Below are positions 44,214-54,579 of a DNA stretch of 64,000 nucleotides, piece by piece; the stretch's first letter is position 1; each line of letters starts with the position of its first letter. Position numbers and translations under genes: made by a program. The notes below the pieces were generated by a model. The model was not told the origin of the DNA. It saw only the letters and a program-made list of their open reading frames with translations, and did not search any database. Location: contig NC_072895.1 in NCBI RefSeq assembly GCF_027943255.1, positions 74,836,001 through 74,900,000 on the forward strand, in the 5' to 3' direction. The DNA comes from Anastrepha obliqua (lineage: Eukaryota; Arthropoda; Insecta; Diptera; Tephritidae).

Positions 44214-44937
44214 CAGGGCCGTCGAGGTAAATCCGGAATGTTGAACTTAAAAACAAAACTATTGGATATTTACTCAAAAATAATTTTATTTGCACTTAAC
44301 TTTGTATAATGTGAGTACACATATCATAGTTCAAAATTATTCAGTGTAACCTCCATCTCGTGCAATTAACTGCTCCAGCCGGGACCTGAAGCGCCCACAC
44401 CTCCGCGCGAGCTACCTCCTCTTTGTCCATTGTGGTCATCACTTCCTCGATGGTTGTCTTCAGAGCGTCCTTAGTGTTATGAGGCTTCGCGTTAACTTTT
44501 GCTTCAACTGTGCCCCACACGTAATAATCAAGAGGATTGCAGTCTGGGCTTGAAGGTGGCCAAAAATCTGGTGACCAGTGGTAGGGTAGGTTATTCTGGA
44601 GCCAAGCCTAAGTCTTAGTATGACTTGCTCGATCAGAAAAGACATCATACTTGCAGTCGGCTTCACGAAAAACTTTTGAAATTTCGTAAACTTGCGTTTT
44701 TTTGTAGCCAAACCACTCAATTATCTCTTTAGGGCTTTTTCCGGCGCGAAGTGACTCTAGTATCGCAGCTCTTCTGTCCTGCTCTCGACTCATCGTTTCA
44801 CTAACACTTACTCCGGCACTCCAATGTCAATCAGGAAACAATACACTAAAAATATGTCCCTTTATCAGCGGTTTTAGACTTAACGCTACTGCTCCAGAGC
44901 TTTCGAAATGTTTTCCGGATTTACCTCGACGGCCCTG
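44214..44937 (-). mobile_element. maT-like (DD37D) transposon, internally deleted
   Basis: Identical 25-bp termini begin CAGGGCCGTCGAGGTAAATC, flanked by TA (44212-44213 and 44938-44939). Length is 724 bp versus about 1.3 kb for full elements. Exact terminal identity suggests fairly recent movement. It inserted in the SINE (AT)n tail. Confidence 0.92.
44341..44793 (-). pseudogene. maT-like transposase with large internal deletion
   Basis: Minus strand: MSREQDRRAAILESLRAGKS, KEIIEWFGYKKTQVYEISKV (first helix-turn-helix), then directly DRASHTKT, a stop (CAG to TAG), AWLQNNLPYHWSPDFWPPSS, PDCNPLDYYVWGTVEAKVNA and KPHNTKDALKTTIEEVM. The first catalytic aspartate and the middle of the protein are deleted; the last aspartate (NPLD) is present. 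The C terminus is shifted out of frame by one base near 44395. Inactive, but its termini could have been mobilised by an active relative. Confidence 0.85.
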
Positions 44938-44941
44938 TATA

Positions 44942-45876
44942 ACTTCTGCTCAAATATGAACGAGACTTCATCAATAAAACGGTCCGCGGATGACATATGG
45001 CAAAAATAAATTTTTTGTTTTTTGGTAGGACTGTTATAAGCTTACATGGCAAATTTCAGCGTGATATGTCACATAGTTTGTTTTCTATGCTACTGTAAAC
45101 AAGTCAAGCTCGAGTGTGTTCTTCGAATTTAACGATGGAAATTCAAGTTGAACAAAGAATTTGTTTGAAATTTTGTTATTCCAACAAAATTTCGGCTTCA
45201 GACGCCTTAAAAATGTTGCAGACAACCTATGGGGACTCTGCTCTATCGCGTGCACGTGTTTTCCAATGGTACAAATCGTTCAAAGAGGGCCGTACATCAA
45301 CCCGAAAGACCACGCCAAAGTCTCTCAAAAATTAAGGTTATGCTGACTGTTTTTTTAGATTACGAAGGTGTGGTGCACTCCGAGTTCCTTCCGCAAGGCC
45401 GATCGGTTAACGCTGAATATTATTTAGACGTTTTAAAGCGTTTGCGCGAGAACATTCGTCTTAAAAGGAAGGAATTGTGGGACAACAAGTCATGGTTCTT
45501 GCATCACGATAATGCACCAGCTCACACATCACGTCTTGTTCGCGATTATTTGAACAAAAATAATGTTAATATCGTTCCGCAAGCACCATATTCGCCTGAT
45601 ATGGCTCCATGTGACTTTTTCCTGTTTCCCAAGCTCAAGTTGCCGCTCCGTGGAAAACATTTTGAGACAATTGAAGTCATAAAAGAGAATTCGAAGAAGG
45701 AACTGAAATCCATACCGAAATCGGCCTTCCAGAAATGATATGATGATTGGAAAAAACGTTGGCATATGTGTATGGCCTCCAATGGTGATTACTTTGAAGG
45801 AGATAAAATAAAAATTGAACAATAATTAACCGTTTGTGTTTTATTAAATCAGTCTCGTTCATATTTGAGCAGAAGA
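44942..45876 (+). mobile_element. Mariner (DD34D), internally deleted, copy 1
   Basis: Termini share CTTCTGCTCAAATATGAACG and then AGACT on both sides, with TA flanks (44940-44941 and 45877-45878). At 935 bp it lacks about 350 bp of coding sequence. It lies directly next to the maT-like element: the two share a TATA junction at 44938-44941. Confidence 0.9.
45135..45825 (+). pseudogene. Mariner transposase, internal deletion and nonsense codon, copy 1
   Basis: Starts MEIQVEQRICLKFCYSNKIS at 45135 and continues ALKMLQTTYGDSALSRARVF, QWYKSFKEGRTSTRK (N-terminal helix-turn-helix), then stops at 45333. In another frame: KVMLTVFLDYEGVVHSEFLP, WFLHHDNAPAHTSRLVRDYL (second aspartate), APYSPDMAPCDFFLFPKLKL (third, 34 residues on), FQK, stop TGA at 45736 (from TGT), then YDDWKKRWHMCMASNGDYFE and a final stop at 45823. 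The region with the first aspartate is deleted. Same family as mariner B at 17 kb. Confidence 0.88.
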
Positions 45877-45891
45877 TATATACAATTATGG

Positions 45892-46795
45892 AAAATTGTG
45901 AAATTGGGAAATAGCCGCGAATTATTTTTCCCAATTTCGACAATAAGTGCTCTTTAAACTTTCGGATAGGACATCATCTGCTGTAATTAGACCGTTTTTA
46001 AATAAATATAAAATTTCTCACACTTTAGGAGATACAAATCTACACCCGGTTTTATAAACATACAATAAATCTATTACCGGGAATGGATCGCCCTCTCTGC
46101 AATCTGTTTTACATTACCCACGACCTGGCTTCATATACCGCCAAAAATTGTCGGTTGGTACAACAAATTTTGAATTTAAAATGTGAAAGACATTTGCTTA
46201 TATCTCTTTTATTATCAATTGGACGTACTATGGAGACCTTCCGATACTCTAGTTATTATTCATGTAATTTCTGTATGCCAAGTTTTACAATTGTAATCGA
46301 CATTCAGGAAAGCAACAGCACAAAGTGGGGCAGTCAGAAAGCTAGAGAAACAATATGTTGAACTGGAATCAGCAGCAAGAATGTGCATTGAAAAGGTTCA
46401 CTCTGATACCTCTTGTATGCTTCGTTTATGCCACTGAGATTTTCACGAAGTGCAGTGTATCAAAAACTTGTCTTTCATAATTTTCGTAAACATTTTCAAT
46501 ATTTATTAACTCTTTTAAATGTTCAGCTATTTTTCATAAAAATTTTAATACGTACTCATTCTGAAAAACGTAAAAGTATATTAACTTTAAGCATTGTGTA
46601 GTTTTATACAAAATTTTAATTCTTCCAATGAACAATATATCAATTACTACATTAAAACTGGAAGGCTTTATTTTCCCGGATATTTAACTGCAAAGAGAGG
46701 TGCTACTTCTCTGATATGCTCATTCTATTTAATTGGCTGAGTTCAAAGAATAAAAGAATTATTAATCCGATAACACAATCCCCCAGAAGGAGGAT
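45892..46795. other. Unassigned DNA inside the duplicated unit
   Basis: AT-rich sequence after the SINE target duplication. Small open frames without known domains. Confidence 0.5.
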
Positions 46796-46799
46796 AACA

Positions 46800-47253
46800 T
46801 AAAATTTGTCATCAGCAGTTTCAAGCCTTACAATTCGCCGGATGAGACATAATTATCCCCGGTGATCTGTTAGAATCCTGCTTCCTGTTAAAATCCTTAG
46901 AGCGATTGCTAGATGTGCGTATCAAAGGAAAGATTAGCAACAAGATATCAGCTTCGCAACAAGCATACAGCAAAGGCAAATCAGTTGAGACAGCGCTTCG
47001 TTCACTAGTCGACACAATTGAGAAATTACTTCATTATAAGGAATAAATCCTTGCTGTCTTTCTAGGCATCGATAACATATATCCGCGAGGCAATTACCAA
47101 ATCGCTAACGGGAATGGAAGTAAACAGTGCGATTGCCTTGTTTATAGAACGAATGCTAATCGGGCAGACGATAACTGAATATTTGGGCGATACGTCCACT
47201 AAGAAACTTCCGGTCAGGGGTGCATTCCAGGGTGGAGTAATTTCTCCACTTTT
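46800..47253 (+). pseudogene. Non-LTR reverse transcriptase fragment, copy 1
   Basis: SCFLLKSLERLLDVRIKGKI, SASQQAYSKGKSVETALRSL, VDTIEKLLHYKE then stop; after a frameshift ALFIERMLIGQTITEYLGDT and LPVRGAFQGGVISPLF. These are the RT palm and finger blocks (LLKTLERLID, QHAYxxGKS, QGGVLSPLL). The FVDI strand with the first aspartate is garbled (FLGIDN). It ends abruptly at the duplication junction. Confidence 0.8.
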
Positions 47254-49743
47254 CGCAGCTCTTCTGTCCTGCTCTCGACTCATCGTTTCACTAACACTTA
47301 CTCCGGCACTCCAATGTCAATCAGGAAACAATACACTAAAAATATGTCCCTTTATCAGCGGTTTTAGACTTAACGCTACTGCTCCAGAGCTTTCGAAATG
47401 TTTTCCGGATTTACCTCGACGGCCCTGTATAACTTCTGCTCAAATATGAACGAGACTTCATCAATAAAACGGTCCGCGGATGACATATGGCAAAAATAAA
47501 TTTTTTGTTTTTTGGTAGGACTGTTATAAGCTTACATGGCAAATTTCAGCGTGATATGTCACATAGTTTGTTTTCTATGCTACTGTAAACAAGTCAAGCT
47601 CGAGTGTGTTCTTCGAATTTAACGATGGAAATTCAAGTTGAACAAAGAATTTGTTTGAAATTTTGTTATTCCAACAAAATTTCGGCTTCAGACGCCTTAA
47701 AAATGTTGCAGACAACCTATGGGGACTCTGCTCTATCGCGTGCACGTGTTTTCCAATGGTACAAATCGTTCAAAGAGGGCCGTACATCAACCCGAAAGAC
47801 CACGCCAAAGTCTCTCAAAAATTAAGGTTATGCTGACTGTTTTTTTAGATTACGAAGGTGTGGTGCACTCCGAGTTCCTTCCGCAAGGCCGATCGGTTAA
47901 CGCTGAATATTATTTAGACGTTTTAAAGCGTTTGCGCGAGAACATTCGTCTTAAAAGGAAGGAATTGTGGGACAACAAGTCATGGTTCTTGCATCACGAT
48001 AATGCACCAGCTCACACATCACGTCTTGTTCGCGATTATTTGAACAAAAATAATGTTAATATCGTTCCGCAAGCACCATATTCGCCTGATATGGCTCCAT
48101 GTGACTTTTTCCTGTTTCCCAAGCTCAAGTTGCCGCTCCGTGGAAAACATTTTGAGACAATTGAAGTCATAAAAGAGAATTCGAAGAAGGAACTGAAATC
48201 CATACCGAAATCGGCCTTCCAGAAATGATATGATGATTGGAAAAAACGTTGGCATATGTGTATGGCCTCCAATGGTGATTACTTTGAAGGAGATAAAATA
48301 AAAATTGAACAATAATTAACCGTTTGTGTTTTATTAAATCAGTCTCGTTCATATTTGAGCAGAAGATATATACAATTATGGAAAATTGTGAAATTGGGAA
48401 ATAGCCGCGAATTATTTTTCCCAATTTCGACAATAAGTGCTCTTTAAACTTTCGGATAGGACATCATCTGCTGTAATTAGACCGTTTTTAAATAAATATA
48501 AAATTTCTCACACTTTAGGAGATACAAATCTACACCCGGTTTTATAAACATACAATAAATCTATTACCGGGAATGGATCGCCCTCTCTGCAATCTGTTTT
48601 ACATTACCCACGACCTGGCTTCATATACCGCCAAAAATTGTCGGTTGGTACAACAAATTTTGAATTTAAAATGTGAAAGACATTTGCTTATATCTCTTTT
48701 ATTATCAATTGGACGTACTATGGAGACCTTCCGATACTCTAGTTATTATTCATGTAATTTCTGTATGCCAAGTTTTACAATTGTAATCGACATTCAGGAA
48801 AGCAACAGCACAAAGTGGGGCAGTCAGAAAGCTAGAGAAACAATATGTTGAACTGGAATCAGCAGCAAGAATGTGCATTGAAAAGGTTCACTCTGATACC
48901 TCTTGTATGCTTCGTTTATGCCACTGAGATTTTCACGAAGTGCAGTGTATCAAAAACTTGTCTTTCATAATTTTCGTAAACATTTTCAATATTTATTAAC
49001 TCTTTTAAATGTTCAGCTATTTTTCATAAAAATTTTAATACGTACTCATTCTGAAAAACGTAAAAGTATATTAACTTTAAGCATTGTGTAGTTTTATACA
49101 AAATTTTAATTCTTCCAATGAACAATATATCAATTACTACATTAAAACTGGAAGGCTTTATTTTCCCGGATATTTAACTGCAAAGAGAGGTGCTACTTCT
49201 CTGATATGCTCATTCTATTTAATTGGCTGAGTTCAAAGAATAAAAGAATTATTAATCCGATAACACAATCCCCCAGAAGGAGGATAACATAAAATTTGTC
49301 ATCAGCAGTTTCAAGCCTTACAATTCGCCGGATGAGACATAATTATCCCCGGTGATCTGTTAGAATCCTGCTTCCTGTTAAAATCCTTAGAGCGATTGCT
49401 AGATGTGCGTATCAAAGGAAAGATTAGCAACAAGATATCAGCTTCGCAACAAGCATACAGCAAAGGCAAATCAGTTGAGACAGCGCTTCGTTCACTAGTC
49501 GACACAATTGAGAAATTACTTCATTATAAGGAATAAATCCTTGCTGTCTTTCTAGGCATCGATAACATATATCCGCGAGGCAATTACCAAATCGCTAACG
49601 GGAATGGAAGTAAACAGTGCGATTGCCTTGTTTATAGAACGAATGCTAATCGGGCAGACGATAACTGAATATTTGGGCGATACGTCCACTAAGAAACTTC
49701 CGGTCAGGGGTGCATTCCAGGGTGGAGTAATTTCTCCACTTTT
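47254..49743. repeat. Tandem duplication, copy 2
   Basis: Second copy of the 2,490-bp unit. It begins with the last 174 bp of the maT-like element without its left half. After 49743 the sequence continues as TTCAGAAACTTG rather than the CGCAGCTC of the first junction. Confidence 0.95.
47432..48366 (+). mobile_element. Mariner (DD34D), internally deleted, copy 2 (duplicate)
   Basis: Identical to 44942-45876, carried by the tandem duplication and not by a separate transposition. The transposase pseudogene lies at 47625-48315 with the same deletion and the same TGA. Confidence 0.93.
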
Positions 49744-49801
49744 TCAGAAACTTGAAAAAATGGGAGGTAATATAATCTCTGAAGGATGGTTCCATATGTA
49801 G
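49290..49801 (+). pseudogene. Non-LTR reverse transcriptase fragment, copy 2
   Basis: Same RT blocks as 46800-47253. After VISPLF the frame continues as QKLEKMGGNIISEGWFHM to a stop at 49799, not as the expected LWCLV-type RT sequence. The RT relic therefore already ended at this point before the duplication. Confidence 0.75.
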
Positions 49802-50016
49802 AAGTCCACGCAAATGGGGAAAGCTACTGATCGCCATACACTTGGGATTGGCCAGGAAGATTCTTCTATATATATAGTTCAAGCAGCTCACACCTTCCGC
49901 GATTAGCCAAGTATCCTCTGGGTAGCTTCGGGAATGAGCTAACGTGAGAAGCGAAGCATTCCAAGATAGCTGGTTGTGCGCTGGGTTTGGGACCCGCCAC
50001 TGAAAAATCTCCCTCA

Positions 50017-50568
50017 ATGAAAAGATGTACAAAGCCTCGTATGAGAACTTCCTATACTGATGATGACCCCTGCAAACGAACTAAGGACTACGATTTGAGG
50101 GCATGTACCTGGAATGTCCGATCCCTCAATGGGGAAGGTGCTTTTACCTTGCTGGTTGATGTCCTCGCGAGAGTAAAAGCTGAATCACTGCCATTCAAGC
50201 GATATGATGGACGGAACAAGCAATACGTCTTCTACAGCTGCCATGAAAAAGAGCGAAAATTCGGCGTTGGATTTGTTGTGGAAGGGAGACTTCGTCGCCA
50301 AGTGCTGTCGTTCACTCCGGTGGATGAGCGTCTCCCAATAATCCGCACCAAAGCCCGATTTTTAAACATCTCGCTAATTTGCGCTCACGCCCCGTCGGAA
50401 GAGAAGGACGATGCGACCAAAGATTCCCTCTACGAGCGCCTGGAACGTTTCTATGAGCATTGCCCCCGCCACGACATAAAAATCGTGTTTGGCGACTTGA
50501 ACGCCAGGATGGGCAAGGATAATATTTTTGGTAGGAAAGTTCAGTCTAAAAAAGGAAAATTCTTCTAA
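50017..50568 (+). pseudogene. RTE-type endonuclease domain, damaged
   Basis: LRACTWNVRSLNGEGAFTLL, then VGFVVEGRLRRQVLSFTPVD, FLNISLICAHAPSEEKDDAT, LYERLERFYEHCPRHDIKIV and FGDLNARMGKDNIFG. These match the EEP fold (TWNVR, CAHAPTEE, GDxNA). Where the family has the metal-binding VQE, this copy has ESLPFKRYDGR, so the catalytic glutamate is lost. The domain stops at GKFF, before the C-terminal SDH motif. Confidence 0.88.
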
Positions 50569-50669
50569 ATATCGCCTATAATGTTCTAGCGAGCGTATTG
50601 TGTGAAAGGGTGAAGACCACCATCAACCAACTGATTGGACCGTAAACCTGGAAAGTCTGCTATCGACTT

Positions 50670-51766
50670 TCGTCGACTTCAAAGCTGCATTCGACAGTAC
50701 GAAAAGGAGTTACCTGTATGCCGCGATGTCTGAGTTTAGAATCCCCGCAAAACTAATACAGCTATGCAAGATGACGTTGCTCAATACCAGCAGCGCCATC
50801 AGAATTGGTCTTCCCAACCTCTCCGAGCCGTTTGATACCAAACGACGTTTCAGACAGGGTGACTCAACGTCGTGTGACTTCTCTAACCTGATATTGGAGA
50901 GAATCGTACGAGCCGCAGAACTTAATCACTCGGACACAATATTTTATAAGAGCGTACAATTATTGGCGTATGCCGATGATATTGACGTCATCGGCCTTAA
51001 CAACCGCGCTGTTAGTTCTGCCTTCTCCAAACTGGATAAAGAGGCAAAGCGAATGAGTCTGGCGGTGAATGAGGACGAAACGAAGTACCTCCTGTCATCA
51101 AACAAACAGTCGGCGCACTCGCGTAGCGGCACCCACGTCACTGTTGACAGTTATGATTTCGACGTTGTAAAGGACTTCATATACTTAGGAACCAGCATTA
51201 ACACCGATAACAATGTCAGTCTTGAAATCCAACGTAGAATCTCTCTTGCCAACAAGTGCTACTTTGGATTAAGTAGGCACATGAGTAGTAAAGGCCTCTC
51301 GAGATGAACAAAACTAATACTCCACAAGACTCTCATCATGCCCGTCCTAACATATGGCGCAGAAGCGTGGACGGTGACAACATCCGATGAAGCGACTCTT
51401 GGAGTGTTTGAGAGAAAGATTCTGCGTAAGATTTTCGGACCTTTGCACGTTGGCAACGGCGAATATCGCAGGCGATGAAGCGGTGAGCTGTATGAGCTTT
51501 ACGACGACATAGACATAGCGCAGCGAATAAAGATCCAGCGGCTACTTTGGCTGGGTCATGTCGTCCGAATGGATACAAACGTTCCGGCACTGAAAGTATT
51601 CGATGCGGTACTAGCAGGTGGTAGCAGAGGAAGAGGACGGCCACCTCTGCGTTGGAAAGATCAGGTGAAGAAGGACTTGGTTTCACTTGGTGTGTCCAAC
51701 TGGCGCTGGTTAGCACGAGAAAGAAACGACTGGCACGCTTTGTTAAACTCGGCCAAAATCGCGTAA
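50670..51766 (+). pseudogene. RTE-type reverse transcriptase and C-terminal domain, two stops
   Basis: FVDFKAAFDSTKRSYLYAAM (first RT aspartate), FRQGDSTSCDFSNLILERIV, LLAYADDIDVIGLN (YADD near 50966), VVKDFIYLGTSINTDNN, then after a stop at 51305 LILHKTLIMPVLTYGAEAWT, ILRKIFGPLHVGNGEYRRR, a stop at 51476, LWLGHVVRMD and a C terminus GGSRGRGRPPLRWKDQVKKD, LARERNDWHALLNSAKIA. No RNase H, as expected for RTE. Apart from the two stops and the missing RT start, the frame is largely kept. Confidence 0.88.
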
Positions 51767-51802
51767 GCGGTTATAGCGCCATTTAAGAAGAAGAAGAAGT
51801 CA

Positions 51803-51833
51803 CGCACCAACACATTCGGCTACGGCGGCCGAC
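51803..51833 (-). mobile_element. SINE head fragment after the RTE tail
   Basis: CACGCACCAACACATTCGGC and TACGGCGGCC are the reverse complement of the SINE box A region. Only about 30 bases remain, directly after the (AAG)n tail. Confidence 0.75.
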
Positions 51834-52344
51834 CACCCTTAGTAAGATAGTAAAATTCAGTCATTTCTGGAAGTTTTTTATCCGACGATGTGTTTACAAC
51901 ATTGTTGTTATGCAAAATTGAGAGTAGCAGTTTGGAAACTTGCACTGCCACTTTCTACGAAAAAAAGTATGAAATACCTTCCATTCTATATTATATTTCA
52001 GACCATTTCAACCATCGAACTCGTCTCGTCAATTATTTCGTTGTCATTTTCCGCTTCTAACCACCGGAAAATGCGAGCTTCTTGTTGCCAAACCAGTAGT
52101 TGGTAACGAAGGAACGATGTCACATAAACCGTCGCATGGGCCAATATGACCTTTTTCAGCCCCACGCGACGGACAGCGGGTTAAAAGGGATGTCGGGCGC
52201 TCTACAAAAATGCGCCTAGTAAAATTCTATTAAAGAGCATTGGCAATAATATTTCTATCAAAAATCGATTTTTCACTCGTAACAAATATATTCCAATGCG
52301 CCCGACTTAATAGCCAAAATTACATATAGTATAAAGTGTTTTTT
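51834..52344. other. Non-coding DNA
   Basis: No recognised element. The stretch 52130-52180 is GC-rich, with CCCACGCGACGGACAGCGGG. Confidence 0.45.
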
Positions 52345-52405
52345 TTTCTCGGCAGACAATGTGAAACCTCCGTGTGTGTTTCTGCTATCAAACCACTGTA
52401 CAAAA
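52345..52405 (+). mobile_element. SINE internal fragment
   Basis: TCTCGGCAGACAATGTGAAA, CCTCCGTGTGTGTTTCTGC and ATCAAACC align with the SINE body segment CTCGGCAGACAATGGCAAG...CCTCCGAGTGTATTTCTGCC. Confidence 0.6.
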
Positions 52406-52708
52406 TAAAATAAAACGTGCTGACTATGACTTTGTACAAGTACAGCTCAAACATGTCTATTCAGCGTGTAATTTCAAGACTATATGGATCCGTTCTTATT
52501 AAAAAATGTTGTTTCACAATCCCACAAATCTGTTTGCGGCCAGTATACTAAAGAAGTACCCTTCTTACTATGTAGCTTAAAATAGAAATAAAGTCTGTAA
52601 TTCCGTAGTCTCCCTTATAACTTAAATATAACTAGTCCATATACGGACAACTATTTCATTGTTGTTTTAACATATTTTTTGTATATGAGAGGAGGGAGCT
52701 TCTCGACC

Positions 52709-53185
52709 CTGTACAGTAGGGCGGGTCGATTTAAAAATCGCTCATTGCTCTGTGAAAATCGTATTCTAGGGATCAAAATAAGAAACTTTTCCGATGGAAC
52801 CAAGCCTCTAAAACGAATTCTGATGTCCCCCCACTTTGGGTCGAACGAAAAATCCCACTTTGACCCATTTAGAGTGCTCCAATCGAGTCCAAATGTATGA
52901 CCGACCCCCACTAACCTTGGACGGCCGATCCACCCATGCCAGTGGCACACCCCCTGGAACTCCCCTGGGGGGTTCCCCATACAATCATTTCAAAATATCA
53001 CCATTTTTGGCCTTTACATGAGAAAAGACACTAAAAGTTCGACCCAAATTGGGGGACATCAGAACTCGTTTCAGAGGTATGGTTCCTTCGGCAAAGTTTC
53101 TTATTTGGATCCCTAGAATATGATTTTCACAGAGCAATGGGCGATTTTTTTGCCTCCCCACAAATCGACCCGGCCTACTGTACAG
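52709..53185. mobile_element. hAT-type MITE, copy 2, with 8-bp target duplication
   Basis: The element 52717-53177 lies between perfect 8-bp repeats CTGTACAG (52709-52716 and 53178-53185). Its ends TAGGGCGGGTCGATTT and, opposite strand, TAGGCCGGGTCGATTT match copy 1 at 36764. The arms are closely similar to copy 1, but the central 150 bases (GACCGACCCCCACTAACC, CCCTGGAACTCCCCTGGGGG) are GC-rich and unrelated to copy 1. No transposase. Confidence 0.9.
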
Positions 53186-54560
53186 GTATTGGCCTCCTGC
53201 ATTTTTCATCTCCCAATGCAAATAAACCTAGTTGATGTTACTCTTTCGATTCGGAAGTGCAGCTGCACAAATTTCGCAATCATGCCATTTGCCATTTCTG
53301 CTGCAATATGGCCATAAAAATCAACACAAAACTTTCGCCGTCTCCCTATCTCCTCTCCAGTTGGTAATGGCGGTTCAGTGAGGCGAGTTTATATTTGCAC
53401 TAGTGGCTATGTCCAAACAATTTTCTTTATTACTGATGAAATTTATAAATAAATAAACAAAATTCAGCTGTCTTCGCATTTCTGCATTTACTAACTTAGA
53501 ATTGTAATAAATTGTTATCTGTTGCTGTCATTAATTACAAACTTTCGTAATTGAAATTGGAAATTGTCTTATGCGTGGGAAAATAGAAGATTGAAAACTA
53601 ACTGGACTGGAACTTACACTGGAAGCAATTCTGTGATGGTGTTTGCTCAACAAAGCGCGGTAGACTTATTTTGATTTCCCTTTTTTATAGAATTTTATCA
53701 ATTAATAATAATAAGCTAAAGAAAAAACATAGTTGGGATTAACCGATTATTTTACAAGTCACTCTAGTAATTAGTTTTTTACCATAAAAAATTACTTTGA
53801 GCGATAATACTCGCTTGAAGTCAAGTCTGAACAGTACGGCGAATGCGACACACCGAGCTCTTAGAGCTTCTGGTGCCTCGATGCTTGGGCCTGATTTAGC
53901 CTTCACAGAACACAACACCTGCCCTATTCGCCAATTTGGAATGCACTTGACCAATTGCTTCCTCTGGTTGACACTGAAGGTCCGCTTCTACGAATCCTGG
54001 ATTTTTTCTACATTTTCGGCCTTGGCTTTTCATAGCGTGTCTCATTTCCGACTTCTATATTACCCGATTAGAATATGTATGTGTAAGCAGAGCTTTGTGT
54101 TTACTTTGAGTACTGTATTAGGTATGTTTGCAAATTTTCTTGGTCATTTGCTACCTTTTTTTTACCTTAGTCGTAATAGTACTGAAGGATGTATCACATT
54201 TGGTCTCTTCTTGTTCCTGCATTTTTGGAGTGCGGTAATACATAAATTAAACTCAATACTGTCAACTTTTTACTGTGACCCTATACAACCGATTTTCAGA
54301 TGTGCATCGTGAAATCTGAGATATCTAGCACAAAACGATCACTACATTTTACTGAAGAAATTGCTCGGCGATGAGAGATTTTAACCGATGTTTGATAAAT
54401 GCAAGCGCCTATTTTAAAATTAAAAGCCTTGGGAAATTATATGAGCTGAAAGGCCTCGCAAATTTCGAGAAACGTCGAAAAAAGGGCACCGTGATAAAAA
54501 TAAACAATAAAAAGGTAAATGGAATACTATTAGTATTATTATAAAATGGCTATTTGTGCA
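53186..54560. other. Mostly non-coding DNA with one unassigned open frame
   Basis: A 171-codon open frame (53797-54312, TTG-initiated; no ATG in its first half) has hydrophobic stretches in its second half. It resembles no family I know. The composition is not clearly coding, so I do not call a gene. Confidence 0.35.
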
Positions 54561-54579
54561 CAGCGACTTAAAAAGATAT

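Larger units (their letters stand above)
44763..47253. repeat. Tandem duplication, copy 1 (2,490-bp unit)
   Basis: The sequence from 44764 to 47253 is repeated from 47254 to 49743 with an exact offset of 2,490; I saw no difference between copies. The unit runs from inside the maT-like element, through mariner and unassigned DNA, into an RT relic. The breakpoint shares one T (44763 and 47253) and no longer homology. Confidence 0.95.
49960..51794 (+). mobile_element. RTE-type non-LTR retrotransposon, internally deleted
   Basis: The 5' part GCTGGGTTTGGGACCCGCCA precedes the endonuclease. A deletion near 50570-50670 removes the endonuclease end and start of the RT. The 3' end is AGCGCCATTTAAG followed by (AAG)n at 51782-51797. 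A trinucleotide tail and an apurinic-endonuclease domain of the craniofacial-development-protein-2 type fit the RTE clade. Confidence 0.8.

Noticed and set aside
45892..46795. Open frames in the duplicated unit counted as conserved because they occur twice
   Set aside because: The two copies are identical because of the duplication, so repetition is no evidence of selection.
47432..48366. Independent mariner insertion
   Set aside because: It is an exact part of the 2,490-bp tandem duplication, with identical flanks.
53797..54312. 171-codon open frame
   Set aside because: No ATG near its start, no recognisable domain, hydrophobic runs of the sort random AT-rich DNA gives. Not called as a gene.
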